A stretch of 64,000 nt of DNA from contig JANFOG010000007.1 in NCBI GenBank assembly GCA_024336345.1, forward strand, positions 930,001 through 994,000, in the 5' to 3' direction. This stretch comes from Mariannaea sp. PMI_226 (taxonomy: Eukaryota; Ascomycota; Sordariomycetes; Hypocreales; Nectriaceae). The position numbers were made by a program, and so were the translations under genes. A model generated the notes under the pieces. That model was not told where the DNA came from. It ran no database searches and saw only the letters and a list, made by a program, of their open reading frames with translations. Shown in pieces: positions 1 to 9,772 of the stretch; the stretch's first letter is position 1, and each line of letters opens with the position of its first letter.

Positions 1-107
1 TTACCTAGGTATGCATGTGGCCTACCCTCAGCTTCTTGATAAATACTAGATTGAGACCCTGTCTCACAGATGAGTCTAGACGCATATGCACTTGTTTCTT
101 GCCTACC

Positions 108-745
108 CTACTGACCTTGCCGCCGAAACTCAGCACTGATCCTCCAACCTACTAAGCCGCAAAGAAGGCAATGTCTGGCAACATAGATAGCCTCAATGAA
201 GCGCCACAGGCCTTCTATATCGACATCGGAAGGGGATTGACGGGGAGCACTCTGCTCTGCATACTCAGTGAACCGCTTTCGTAGTCCACGATGAGATGAG
301 GAAGGCATACCTATGGAACAGTCGTTGTGGAGTGAGTCTCTAAGCAATAGGACTTCCTGGCCTTCCATCAGGTTTAGCCAGTTCTAGCACAACACGGTAG
401 AATTGTATCACAATCACTGTATAAGGCAACTCCTTACAGATTGCTGGTCAAGCATGAAGCTATATTCTTACACCGAAAGTAATGAACATTAACCGAGAGC
501 TCGCCCAGGATTCCAGCCTGCATTAACCTACATGCGCTTTGATCACTCTGTTGGATGCACATTGGTGACAATTCATCTCGACCAATAGCCCACCTCCCAC
601 TGTCACTTTGTCTGATCTGCGAGGCAAGGCGCAATGTGAGGCTGACAGTTAGGCAGCAACAGGCAGCGTACCAATCGACTTCATTCTTGCAAACCTGAAC
701 TTGTTCCCAAAGCCGTTCACCGCCTGCTTCTTGCTGCGTTGTCAT
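108..745 (-). CDS. hypothetical protein, two exons, divergent to the 734-aa gene
   Basis: Unrecognised protein. The ATG is at 745-743 and the TAG at 110-108. I join exon 745-474 to exon 339-108 through an intron 473-340 (GTGTAAG donor, TTAG acceptor, GCTAAAC as possible branch site). This keeps frame and gives about 167 residues. The first exon carries a Cys-rich patch (WYAACCCL) and a hydrophobic stretch, and the second has a basic start and ends in RRQGQ. No signal peptide or known motif is visible. Its start lies 146 bp from the start of the 734-residue gene on the other strand, so the two could share a promoter. The exons are open and look coding, but the splice join is one of several possibilities. 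Confidence 0.42.
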
Positions 746-891
746 TTTCCATCACAATACCGAAGCAGCGACTCTATCATTTCACAACTTGAATAGTAGC
801 TTATTCTTCGTTTCTTTTCTTTATACACATCTCTCTATGCCACGTGAATACTAGAAACTAATCTCAAGTATTACTCTCTCCCGTTCCAAGT
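746..891. promoter_or_regulatory. shared divergent promoter with a CACGTG palindrome
   Basis: Short gap between two divergent starts. It contains the E-box palindrome CACGTG at 841-846, 46 bp before the plus-strand ATG, and T-rich stretches near 800-835. CACGTG is a known binding core for fungal bHLH regulators. Its use here is inference. Confidence 0.35.
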
Positions 892-3096
892 ATGGCGGTC
901 CAATTATCATGGAATCTAGACCAAACATCTTCGTCAGCAATCCAGGTAACGAAAGGTCTTTTGCATGCAGCAACTACTGATAATGTTCAGCCACTCGCAA
1001 TTATGGCGTGCGAACAGTTTGGCAATACTCTCGCCATCAGCCAGGACACCGTCATAAAGATTGAGCACTGCGTCGTACTAACCCCGGAGCCTGCAATCCT
1101 GACCTTTCTCAAAAGTACTGTTGGATATAGCGCAAACGACTGCATTTCCTACCTTAGCAAAAGTCTTGCCGGGTTGCAATTCCTCGGACTAGCAACAGCT
1201 CTCGTTACATTTACAGACCTGTATAGGGCCGCTGGAGCTCTACAAGCAATGCTAGTTTGCACCGCCAAAGATAAGACGCTCGTACCGACAGTCCGTCAAG
1301 TCAAGGATCTGCTTGTCAGCATTGAACCAAGGTGTCACCGGGCCGGTTTCGCAGACGACGCTTTCGGATGGGAGTTGCTGCTGGCTCGGCATCCGATGCT
1401 GAGGTGCGGTCAAGGAGACACATACCCCAATGGCATACTACAGGCTCCAGGCGACCATGCTCTAGAAAACTTGGTTGATGCGCTTCGCCAGCTTAACCGC
1501 ATTGGCGCAGCTGACATTGTCAGAGTTACAGTACGAACGACATCATGTGCTGCTTGGACTATCGCTTTCGTGAAGTGGAGTTTAGGCTGCCCTCCATCGG
1601 TAGTTTCTGGCGACACCAACGTGCCAATTCTTGAACAGCCCGAATCTAGGGTCACCGTCATAATTCCCACCGACGTACAGGACAAAAACTGGGACTTTTC
1701 CATCACTATCCACTCATCTATTCACGGTCCGTCTAACCTAGTTGCCGCGAGTCAGCAGGAGCCGACTGCTGGAATGATAAGTCTTCAAACCTACGGACAG
1801 CTCCTCTTGCAAAGGTACGACTTCGATGTACGGTTTACCAGGAAGGCCTTTCAAGAGGCAATACCATATTCCTTACATACGGCTATGAAGCGGCTCTCAA
1901 GAAGCCCCGTGTTCCCTAAGAGTTCGGTGGATGATACAGGGGCGTCAAGAAACTTTGAGAAGACGGGGCAAGAAAAGGGCGTCAGACGGCAGAAAATACC
2001 ACCCGCAAGCTTTGTAGATGCCCTGAGATTGAATCCATTTCGAGGGGAGAGTTCCATATCAAGAATATATGAGCTTCTCTTCAAAGAGAAGCTGGACTTG
2101 ATTAGGACTCAAGGTGGAATCGACATCTCCAACCTTCCCGACGTGAAACCGCTCCTCAAAGACTGTGGATGCCGAAATTGCAACTCAGTTACATTTACTG
2201 ATATCAATAGATTTGGTCCGTGTTTAGAGGGGATGTTCAAATATCAACTTGATGGAATTGTTGGAGAATTGCTCGCTTTATCGTTGTTTGACTGCCCAGA
2301 TCTCCTGCAAGTTTCTAGCGATGCTCTGGGCGGTCACTATGGTTTCAGTGGGCTTTCGGCGACCCGCCTTCCATACAACCAAGGCGACAGAAACATAGAA
2401 CTCTCAAATCTCTTGGACAGAACTATGCAGATTTTGGGGCACCGTGTGAGAATGATGGATGGACACCATTGGGTGATTTCGAGTGCGAAGGGTCAGGCAG
2501 TATGGCCAACGATCTACGAAGTACCATCCTACGGCAAGAGAGGATATCTCTCACTTTCGTGGCACCCTGGAGTTGTGAGCCACCAGGGTGAGACTTACAA
2601 CCTAGCCAATTTCAATGGTAGTTCCTTGTCGAAACTCGATACGGATCCGATAACGAGGATTTCCAAGAACGAAGTCCAGAAGCCTTGCAATCTTTGCCCA
2701 GGCCTAAGGTTGGACTGGACGGTTTCCGCAAGCGAGAATAGCCTGCATGTCGCTTTGAGTGTTGAAAGTGATTCGAAAAAGTATCGCTCTACATTTTTCG
2801 ATCCAACTGACGCTCTCAAGACACTTGCAAATGCGTTACTGGTGGAACATTGCCGACAAGACACAAATGCTAAACTTGACTCTTCTAATCTCCTCCTAAA
2901 GTTTAGCGGACCCCTGGAACCGGTAGATGAAAAGGCAGAAGTCAGTGTGGTTGCTGTGGACGGTGACGATGGGCTCAGATTCATGGCTTTGTGTGCAGCG
3001 GAGGGGGGATGTCCAGTTGTCCTCCGCAATAGAGCGTGTTTGGCTTGTTGCTTAGAAGTATGTCAAAATACTGGGTCCAAGGTGGTGATCCTATAA
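892..3096 (+). CDS. large hypothetical fungal protein (734 aa), intronless
   Basis: One uninterrupted frame from ATG at 892 to TAA at 3096. I do not recognise the family. The protein is mainly soluble-looking. Residues about 220-240 hold a CAAWTIAF/KWSLGCPP block, and residues about 425-435 hold a Cys cluster (DCGCRNC) that could bind metal or form disulfides. The last 40 residues are again Cys-rich (ACLACC). No signal peptide and no clear membrane segments are seen. It is divergent to the 167-residue gene at 108-745. A decayed copy of its residues about 160-235 lies at 5575-5830, so the family was present in at least two copies locally. No enzyme motif was found, and a function cannot be named. 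Confidence 0.8.
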   Translation: MAVQLSWNLDQTSSSAIQVTKGLLHAATTDNVQPLAIMACEQFGNTLAISQDTVIKIEHCVVLTPEPAILTFLKSTVGYSANDCISYLSKSLAGLQFLGLATALVTFTDLYRAAGALQAMLVCTAKDKTLVPTVRQVKDLLVSIEPRCHRAGFADDAFGWELLLARHPMLRCGQGDTYPNGILQAPGDHALENLVDALRQLNRIGAADIVRVTVRTTSCAAWTIAFVKWSLGCPPSVVSGDTNVPILEQPESRVTVIIPTDVQDKNWDFSITIHSSIHGPSNLVAASQQEPTAGMISLQTYGQLLLQRYDFDVRFTRKAFQEAIPYSLHTAMKRLSRSPVFPKSSVDDTGASRNFEKTGQEKGVRRQKIPPASFVDALRLNPFRGESSISRIYELLFKEKLDLIRTQGGIDISNLPDVKPLLKDCGCRNCNSVTFTDINRFGPCLEGMFKYQLDGIVGELLALSLFDCPDLLQVSSDALGGHYGFSGLSATRLPYNQGDRNIELSNLLDRTMQILGHRVRMMDGHHWVISSAKGQAVWPTIYEVPSYGKRGYLSLSWHPGVVSHQGETYNLANFNGSSLSKLDTDPITRISKNEVQKPCNLCPGLRLDWTVSASENSLHVALSVESDSKKYRSTFFDPTDALKTLANALLVEHCRQDTNAKLDSSNLLLKFSGPLEPVDEKAEVSVVAVDGDDGLRFMALCAAEGGCPVVLRNRACLACCLEVCQNTGSKVVIL

Positions 3097-3970
3097 TTCA
3101 TTACAAATAGGTGAGAGGCTCTTAATAGGTAGCTTAACAGTCTTATTGACCTGACTAATCTACCTATCCTTGCCTTACCGAGGATTTTCGCTTACGTTTT
3201 TATTAGCCAATGTGTTAACATTCATTCACTCATTCATGTCTAGCTGTTGCTCTCTAGGCTGTAAAGTATGTTGCCTCTGGTTTGGTAATATCTTACACAA
3301 CATGACAACTTGGAATTCATGCCAGGGAAGGTAATATTTTTGACGTAAAAAGCGGTTCTGTCACCCGGACTCTTGACTCCCCACTACCCACTGTATAAGC
3401 AAAACTCAGGGTTGTAAGGCAGCACATGCTAAGCGCATCTATTTGTCAAGAAGATTAAGGTGGTATTTAGCACGATATCAGGCTGTCAAGCTGATTGATT
3501 AAAAGCGTGTGTAGAGAAGTTGTGCAACAAGATTGAATGGGACTTGTCGGACGAAACAATGCTTACTTTAGTTTGCCCCATCCAAGATAACACGCTTTTG
3601 CATAATGATATGCCATTGGTCTGTCGCTGTCACAATGATCCCTGCCCGCGCTAGGTCCCATTGTCGCACGCTGTCGTGATCTCTAAAACGACTGGACTTG
3701 ATGAAATATATATCTCCGTACGGAATAGTCTTCTGGGTACTGCAACGGTTTTTCTGACATAGTCGCTGGTTTTTTTGTCACCCTTTTAATTTAGCTTGGA
3801 AATTATATGTTACAAGCATTGCCGATCACGGTGACGGCCTAATCGATTTATTTATTAATGGTGCATTCGAAGCTGTCACGGCATCGGGTTGCAACTCTGT
3901 CCCATCTGTGCATTTATTGCCAGACATTTACTTTCCCGACCGACTGAGTCACTGCACTGGTTGAGACAGT
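3097..3970. other. intergenic, nothing recognised
   Basis: AT-rich spacer of 874 bp between the 734-residue gene and the phosphoesterase. No long coding frame, RNA gene or repeat was seen. The right end must hold the phosphoesterase promoter. Confidence 0.6.
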
Positions 3971-5326
3971 ATGTTGTCGAAATTGTTCATTTTATCCTCT
4001 CTGGTGGCCGCCTCCAGCCAGTTGCCCCAGGCGGAGAAGAACATTGGTAGCGACCGAAAGTTGCAGAAGCCTCTCACTTTCGATCGTAACGGCGATTTCC
4101 AGATTACCGTATTCAACGATTTGCACTTTGGAGAGGGTACGTTTATCACATCCAATATTGATTGCTCTAGTTTTTTTTTTATCCCCAATTGCAATATCCT
4201 AGACGTCACGCACTAAGTATAATTCACAAACGGTGCTAACCATCCCACAGGCGAAGAGGTGGATTGGGGTCCTGACCAGGACGTCCACACTGTCAAGGTA
4301 ATCAACAACGTTCTTAACAAGGAGTCTCCCGATCTGGTCGTTTTCAATGGTGATCTCATCACCGGTGAAAACGTCTTCTTGCACAACGCCACACACTACG
4401 TCGACATGATGACCGCCCCGGTGCTTAAGCGCGGCCTGACCTGGGCGTCCACCTTTGGCAACCATGACTATGACCGCAACATCTCTGGCACTACCATCAT
4501 GGAAAGAGAACACAAGATTGGGGGCAACCTTGCGCGGACGCAAAGCATGGTCTCCGGCCGAAATGCCGGTGTCTCCAACTACTACCTCCCTGTCTACGAT
4601 CCCAAGTGCAAGACCTCCAACTGCAAGCCGCTGTTGATCCTCTGGTTCTTTGATAGCCGTGGTGGTAACTACTACCAAAAGGGCATTCCCGACAACAAGA
4701 TTGCCCAGCCCAACTGGGTTGACAAGTCTGTTGTGAATTGGTTTAAGGCGACCAATAAACAATTCGGTCGCCGCTTTGGCAAGACGATTCCTTCGCTTGC
4801 CTTTGTGCACATCCCGACCAACGCATCCACCGCTCTGCAGATGGAACATGGTCCGGACAGCATCAACCCCAACTACCAGCCTGGCATCAACGATGATTAC
4901 GAATTGGCGCAGCAGTCCCAGGGCTGGTGCAAGGACGGAACCAGAAACCTCGATTGCTCTTATGGCGGCCAGGACCTCGACTTCATGAAGGCAATCACCT
5001 CCACCCCTGGTCTGATGGGCGTCTTCTCCGGCCATGACCATGGCGACACCTGGTGTTATAAGTGGGACCACCACGTCCCTGGTATGAAGGTTACCGGCAA
5101 TGGTCTCAACCTGTGCTTTGGTCAGCACACGGGGTATGGAGGATACGGTGACTGGATCCGTGGCTCGCGCCAGATTCGTGTGTCGAAGCGTGTGATCAGC
5201 AAGAGCTGGGAGGTGGATACTTGGATTCGATTGGAGAGCGGTGATGTTGTTGGTTCGGTTACGCTGAACTCAACGTATGGAAAGGATTGGTACCCTGCAA
5301 CCCCAGATACTATGACACATCTTTAA
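3971..5326 (+). CDS. secreted calcineurin-like metallophosphoesterase, two exons
   Basis: Predicted phosphoesterase of the calcineurin-like (PF00149) fold, closest in layout to fungal Dcr2/purple-acid-phosphatase-29-type enzymes. Exon 3971-4136, intron 4137-4250 (GTACGT donor, GCTAAC branch, CACAG acceptor), exon 4251-5326; 413 residues. The start has a hydrophobic signal peptide (MLSKLFILSSLVAASS). All metal-site blocks are present: D-x-H in FNDLHFGE (Asp50, His52), NGD (Asp90), GNHD (about 125-128) and GHDHG (about 316-320). Eight or more cysteines in the second half fit an extracytoplasmic location. The substrate is unknown. A long open frame on the opposite strand (4199-5128) is a codon-bias shadow. 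Confidence 0.9.
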
Positions 5327-5574
5327 TGACGTTTTGATATCGAATGTTTAAACAGGCCCTGCTAATACGAGGACCCAAAGTCTTCATGGGCCGGTCGGCG
5401 AGAAATATCCAAGAAACAAATGGCAGTTCAAGTGCCACGGAATAGAAGCACTGCTGCCACAATCCCTAATTGCAATACCACATTATAACAAGACATGCGT
5501 ATATATTAGGAGGCTGAATATTCAATGGCCCCAAGGCTTGTGCCTTTCACGACGAATACTAACTAATGAATACA
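5327..5574. other. phosphoesterase 3' region, nothing else recognised
   Basis: Short non-coding stretch after the phosphoesterase stop, with no feature beyond a possible 3' UTR. Confidence 0.5.
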
Positions 5575-5830
5575 AGCCTGCAGTTGCAGCTGGCTCGGCA
5601 TTCGATTCTGGTACCAAGGCCAAGGATGACAAAATCTGGCACTCCACGTACGTAGCCAAGATGCTTTAGGAAATTTTGGTTGATGCGCTCAAACAGCTAC
5701 TTCGCACGAATGCAGCTGATACCGCTATGATTCGATTATGCAACTGTGGACAACATTTTGCGCTGTATAGGTTAGACTATTGCTCTCAAGAAGTAGAGCT
5801 CAAGGTTACTATATCGAGTGACCAGGGTGT
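5575..5830 (+). pseudogene. decayed partial copy of the 734-aa gene
   Basis: This stretch aligns by eye with 1370-1590 of the 734-residue gene. Shared blocks include GCTGGCTCGGCAT, TTGGTTGATGCGCT and a final block around GACTAT..CTC/TTTC..GAAGT. The copy has internal stops. One is TAG where the intact gene has TGG, and other differences are mostly C-to-T or G-to-A. No ATG-to-stop frame of useful length remains. It is therefore a relic of a second family member, not a gene. Similarity beyond 5830 is too weak to follow without an alignment. Confidence 0.65.
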
Positions 5831-6234
5831 CAAGCATTGGGGCAGACAATCAAAGGTATAACGACAGGGTAACAACCTTAACAATCTCATCTCATCCCGG
5901 TGACTTGAATAATAATATCATTGAACATTACTCTAGGTGTTATCATTCACTCCAATGCTATGGCTTTCTTATGTATTCTTTCTATTATCAGAGTTTACAA
6001 GAGCCCAGCGGCACCACCGTCAAAAGCTGGTCGAACTAAGATATGACAAAGGTTCCTAGACGTCACAGATATTGTCTTCATAAAAATGGGGTATGACCAG
6101 CATGCTGACGTACCTAGGTCTCCTTCGCCAGAAATGCGAGGGTATTGGTGTATTCAAAGTTCATGTAATATTGTGACATCAATCTTGGGAGCATCGCATC
6201 GTACATACTCCCCCGGAAGCTAACCAGCCATATT
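5831..6234. other. intergenic, possible further relic
   Basis: Non-coding stretch of about 400 bp. Weak resemblance to the 734-residue gene may continue to about 6000, but I could not align it with confidence. Confidence 0.4.
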
Positions 6235-8092
6235 CTACAAAGGTATCTCCCTATCCTCTAATTGCTTGCCGCACCACCAATCATAAACGTCATAGCCCAT
6301 TAAGGATCCGGATGCCTAATACAAAAGTTCAGATTAGCTATATTCAGGATCGGAGAGGGGTTTAAGGGGATAACATACAGCAAATGCTCCTGTGTCCTGG
6401 CCATTGGAACCACAAAGACATGGGTAATTGATGCCTTTGCCCGAGTCTATCTGGGAGATTGCCATGCCAGCATCGTCCATGCATACAGGAATACTCCAAA
6501 CGCCTTCAAGTGCACCGAGAGTACTGGGATCTGTCTGGTTAAAGGTGCCAGAGGCCATGGAATTAAATAATCGTTTGTTTCGGACTGTCTCGTAATTGTA
6601 GCCAGAAGACTTATAGGTAGCAATTGACGACCGGAATGCATCCTATAACTCTTGGTTAAAATAAATTGACTAGGAAATAAATGAGCGCTCGTCACAAACC
6701 TGAAGTGAAAGCGGAACTTTGAGAGATCCCAACTGGTCGTATCCTTGAGGTTTAGAGACCTGCACATGAGTCCATGCGACCTGATCAGAGCGCCTGGTGT
6801 CCATCCTGGTTTCATTAGGTCAACAAATCACTTCCAAAACCCCAATGTGGCAAACACTCACATCATCATATAGTATACATGCCCTGGGTCATCTTCAAGG
6901 CAAAATCGCACATCGGAAGGACCTCGGTTGTCGTTTTGGCAGTCCGAGGTAGTAGCACCAACAATATAAACATTGTTCATCTTCCATAGCACATTGACCA
7001 CACCAGCCGTCATAACCCGCAGCAAGATATCTGTCGTCTTGTCAAACGAATTATTATTTGACAGCGAGTACATTTGGACACCATCTTTAATGTAGTCCCA
7101 GATGTAGTGGCCATTGTTGTCTGGCTGGCCTCCATAAAGGGTACTAATAAGATTGGCTGCATCTTCCTGAACTTTTCCGTATACAGAATCTACAAAGGCA
7201 GAGTAGTCGCCTAGCGCGTTCAATGTTGCATCCCTGGTGGCAAACTTGTCAGAAAGTTGCTTCATAGTTTTCAACTAGAGAAAGATTCGATAGAGCTTAC
7301 GCTTGACTTGGGTTTGCTGGAAGACCAAGAGATAACTGGGAGAAACCGCCAGCTATGATGGTAGTTGGGATACCCAACACGCTGACAATGCCTCCTAGGA
7401 CGAAGAGAGCAGTAGAAAATGCGCTGAAAAGACGACGAGCCATGTCAGTATTCGGGTCTGCGCGAACAGGTTGCGTGAATGTTGACACCATCTGGTATTG
7501 ACGGAGGATCTGGTCAATCACTACTTCATTCACAGCGTCCTACTTGAGCGTAAGCATGAAGCATTCAAGATCCACTTGCATGAGGGATAGTAGCAGGAAG
7601 AGGATAGGTAGGGACTTCAATCTTACACCAAAGTAATTTATGATGGAGTTGACATTGACCATGGCCTCAATGACAAAGTAGGCTTTTAGCGTGTCTGAGT
7701 CCTCCAAGTTCATAACTGTACATATCAAATCGAAGAGTCAAAACCTGAATATATGGATAAAATAATTTCCCTGGATGGTTTGACTTACCAGCACAGCTGA
7801 AATCTGCGTTTCGACAGTTATTTACTTCACCATGCCGAGTTGGGCAGTAAATGGCATGATTGCCTGTAACAAATTCATTGACCAGTTGCTGGAATACGGT
7901 GTTGGTACTAGAAAAGGTCTTCCCCTGCCTCCAAGTCTCAAACCATGCGTCGGCTCCCGAATTCTTGTAGTTTTCCGGGGTAAGGTTCCAAGCAGGATCG
8001 CTAGCACATCTCTTGTCGAGGGGTTTGCATGATGCAGCAGTGAGAAAGCTCAGCCACGCGGTTTTCCTCAGCAGCCCGCCGAAGACGACCAT
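6235..8092 (-). CDS. secreted hypothetical protein, seven exons (484 aa)
   Basis: Seven exons join in frame: 8092-7789, 7715-7627, 7539-7301, 7233-6862, 6805-6700, 6642-6379 and 6315-6235 (TAG at 6237-6235). Every intron has GT...AG ends and lengths of about 55-90 nt, giving 1,455 coding bases. The N-terminus has a hydrophobic signal-like start, then WNLTPENY, an acidic/aromatic region and paired cysteines (YCPTRH, NNCRN, FSCAG). Residues about 185-230 form a strongly hydrophobic double segment (ALFVLGGIVSVLGIP and the following IIAGGF). Further cysteines occur near the end (CLCGS, WWCGK). From memory the layout resembles the fungal DUF7872-type secreted family, but this is unverified. Function is unknown. 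It is the first of four signal-peptide genes in 8 kb. Confidence 0.72.
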
Positions 8093-9264
8093 TGCGCAGC
8101 GGGAGGAGGAGGGACTATGTAAAATACCAACCAAGAAAGAAGATTGATATATATATAATATATCAGGACAGCAAGGAAAACAGAATGGCAATGAGAATGA
8201 CAATGATGAATGTACGAGAGAGGGTTACTTCGAAATGATGGATTGTACAGTTATGAAATAGTGTCACAAGGGAAAGTGTCGTCAGTCCATGTAGAATATA
8301 TAATAATTATAAGATAAGTAGTTGCCCATGGACCGTTTGTTTGTGTGTGTGTGTGTGTTTGACAATGTCTATCCCACCGTAACTTGGAGGAGGCCGGGGG
8401 GCGAGTCGATGGACAAGGATCAAGCCCCAAGTAAACACACACCTTACCACAGGAGGCAACCCAACCGAATCTGGCCCCATGGCCATCCATCTACTAGAGG
8501 TGCATCGGGAATATTCCCGTAAGATAGACAGAAGTCCTTTTATCCTTAAGATAGATAGATTATGAAGTACAGTACAAAGACATCAAGGAATAGTTCCCAC
8601 TGACAACGCTAGGCGTGTCCCACAGACGGACCAAGTATCCCTGTCCACCTCACGATTTCAACTCTGGGGAGGGTCAAACTGTCTTATCTGGCTACGCATT
8701 GAATACGCAAGCCGTGCAGCTGCCCTTGCTTGTTTTCAGTCGCCGCCCGGTTTACCAGCGATCTACAATACATAGGAAGTACATACAGTAATAGTAGCAT
8801 AATAATCGCTATCCCCCTGCAGTTTACTATACAGAGTAGATCTTCACTTTATCTCATAACTCCTTCTTTATTGAGGCTAGTGGCGCAATTAGTTGTTGTT
8901 CGTAGCGAACTCTCACTGCGCAGAGATACATGCAGAGTAGTAGGTGCCTGTACTTCTCTCCAGAGGACATTCTTTCTTTCAATTAAGCCTGCGATAAATA
9001 ACTGGCGGCCCTGTTTTCTCCCTGTTTCCTCTTCTCCCAAAGCTTTCCTATGCAATCATGTACATGCGGTTAGCTTATCCCTGCTGGCCCAATCGTCTAG
9101 AGATAAGTACACTATGCGAGCTGCCCTCCCGTCACCTTCTTGATATCCATTCACCTTCACATACCTAATTTAACAATATACCTGTCAACGCACAAGACTT
9201 GAAAAGAATCTTAGTGACATCTTCTTTTTTCTCTTCCTTAAAAATAGTTCTGCCATCAGACACC
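8093..9264. other. divergent intergenic region with a short TG microsatellite
   Basis: The region between the starts of two oppositely oriented secreted-protein genes, so it should hold both promoters. A (TG)n run lies near 8341-8359. No coding region was recognised. Confidence 0.5.
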
Positions 9265-9772
9265 ATGTTTCCTTCTCGCATCTGGCTTCTCACAACCTGG
9301 CTGATGGGCTGCGCACTCTCAAATGCGCAGACCGGCAGTCATGTTACAAACGATACGCCTAACACCGATGCACTCTACAACGTGCGCTCTCAGTTATGCG
9401 GTGGCAAATACGCCAACGCAGCTTGTGGTGCTGTTGACGACAACGGTGCAAACACTGCTTCTTGCTGGGAGTTTGACGCGAACAACCCAAGTTACCAAGG
9501 TCTCATTATAGGGGACAACCCGCCAGCACAGGATTGTTGGGTATGTTTCCTTTTTTTTTCCCCTTGACCCTTCAATGAGATTTACTCAGAGAATCTCTAA
9601 TTTGATCTTGATACAGGATGCCTTTGAAGCAATAATAAACAACACCATTCTTGAGACGCATGTCACCGTTCCTGACACTCAACATCCTGCCTTGAGTAAG
9701 CGGGGCCGTTGGAGTCATGCAGTATACACTTATTCAGGGAGGACATATCTCATGGTCATTGACTCGAAATAA
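9265..9772 (+). CDS. small secreted protein with a C-terminal Kex2-like site (143 aa)
   Basis: Exon 9265-9540, intron 9541-9616 (GTATGT donor, ATACAG acceptor), exon 9617-9772; 143 residues. An ATG with good context (CACCATG) opens a signal peptide ending near SNAQ. The mature N-terminal half has four cysteines (SQLCGGKY, NAACGAV, ASCWEF, QDCWDAF), enough for two disulfides, followed by an amphipathic stretch. Near the end is a dibasic site, LSKR-GRW, that fits Kex2 cleavage and would release a tail of about 22 residues. No family was recognised. The gene lies between two other secreted orphans, which fits an effector-like or surface role, but that is inference from size, Cys content and context. 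Confidence 0.75.

Noticed and set aside
4199..5128. 309-codon open frame antisense to the phosphoesterase
   Set aside because: It mirrors the biased codons of the real gene, lacks motifs and overlaps all catalytic blocks on the other strand.
5676..5861. 61-codon frame as a separate small gene
   Set aside because: It is part of the decayed copy of the 734-residue gene and lacks a genuine start.
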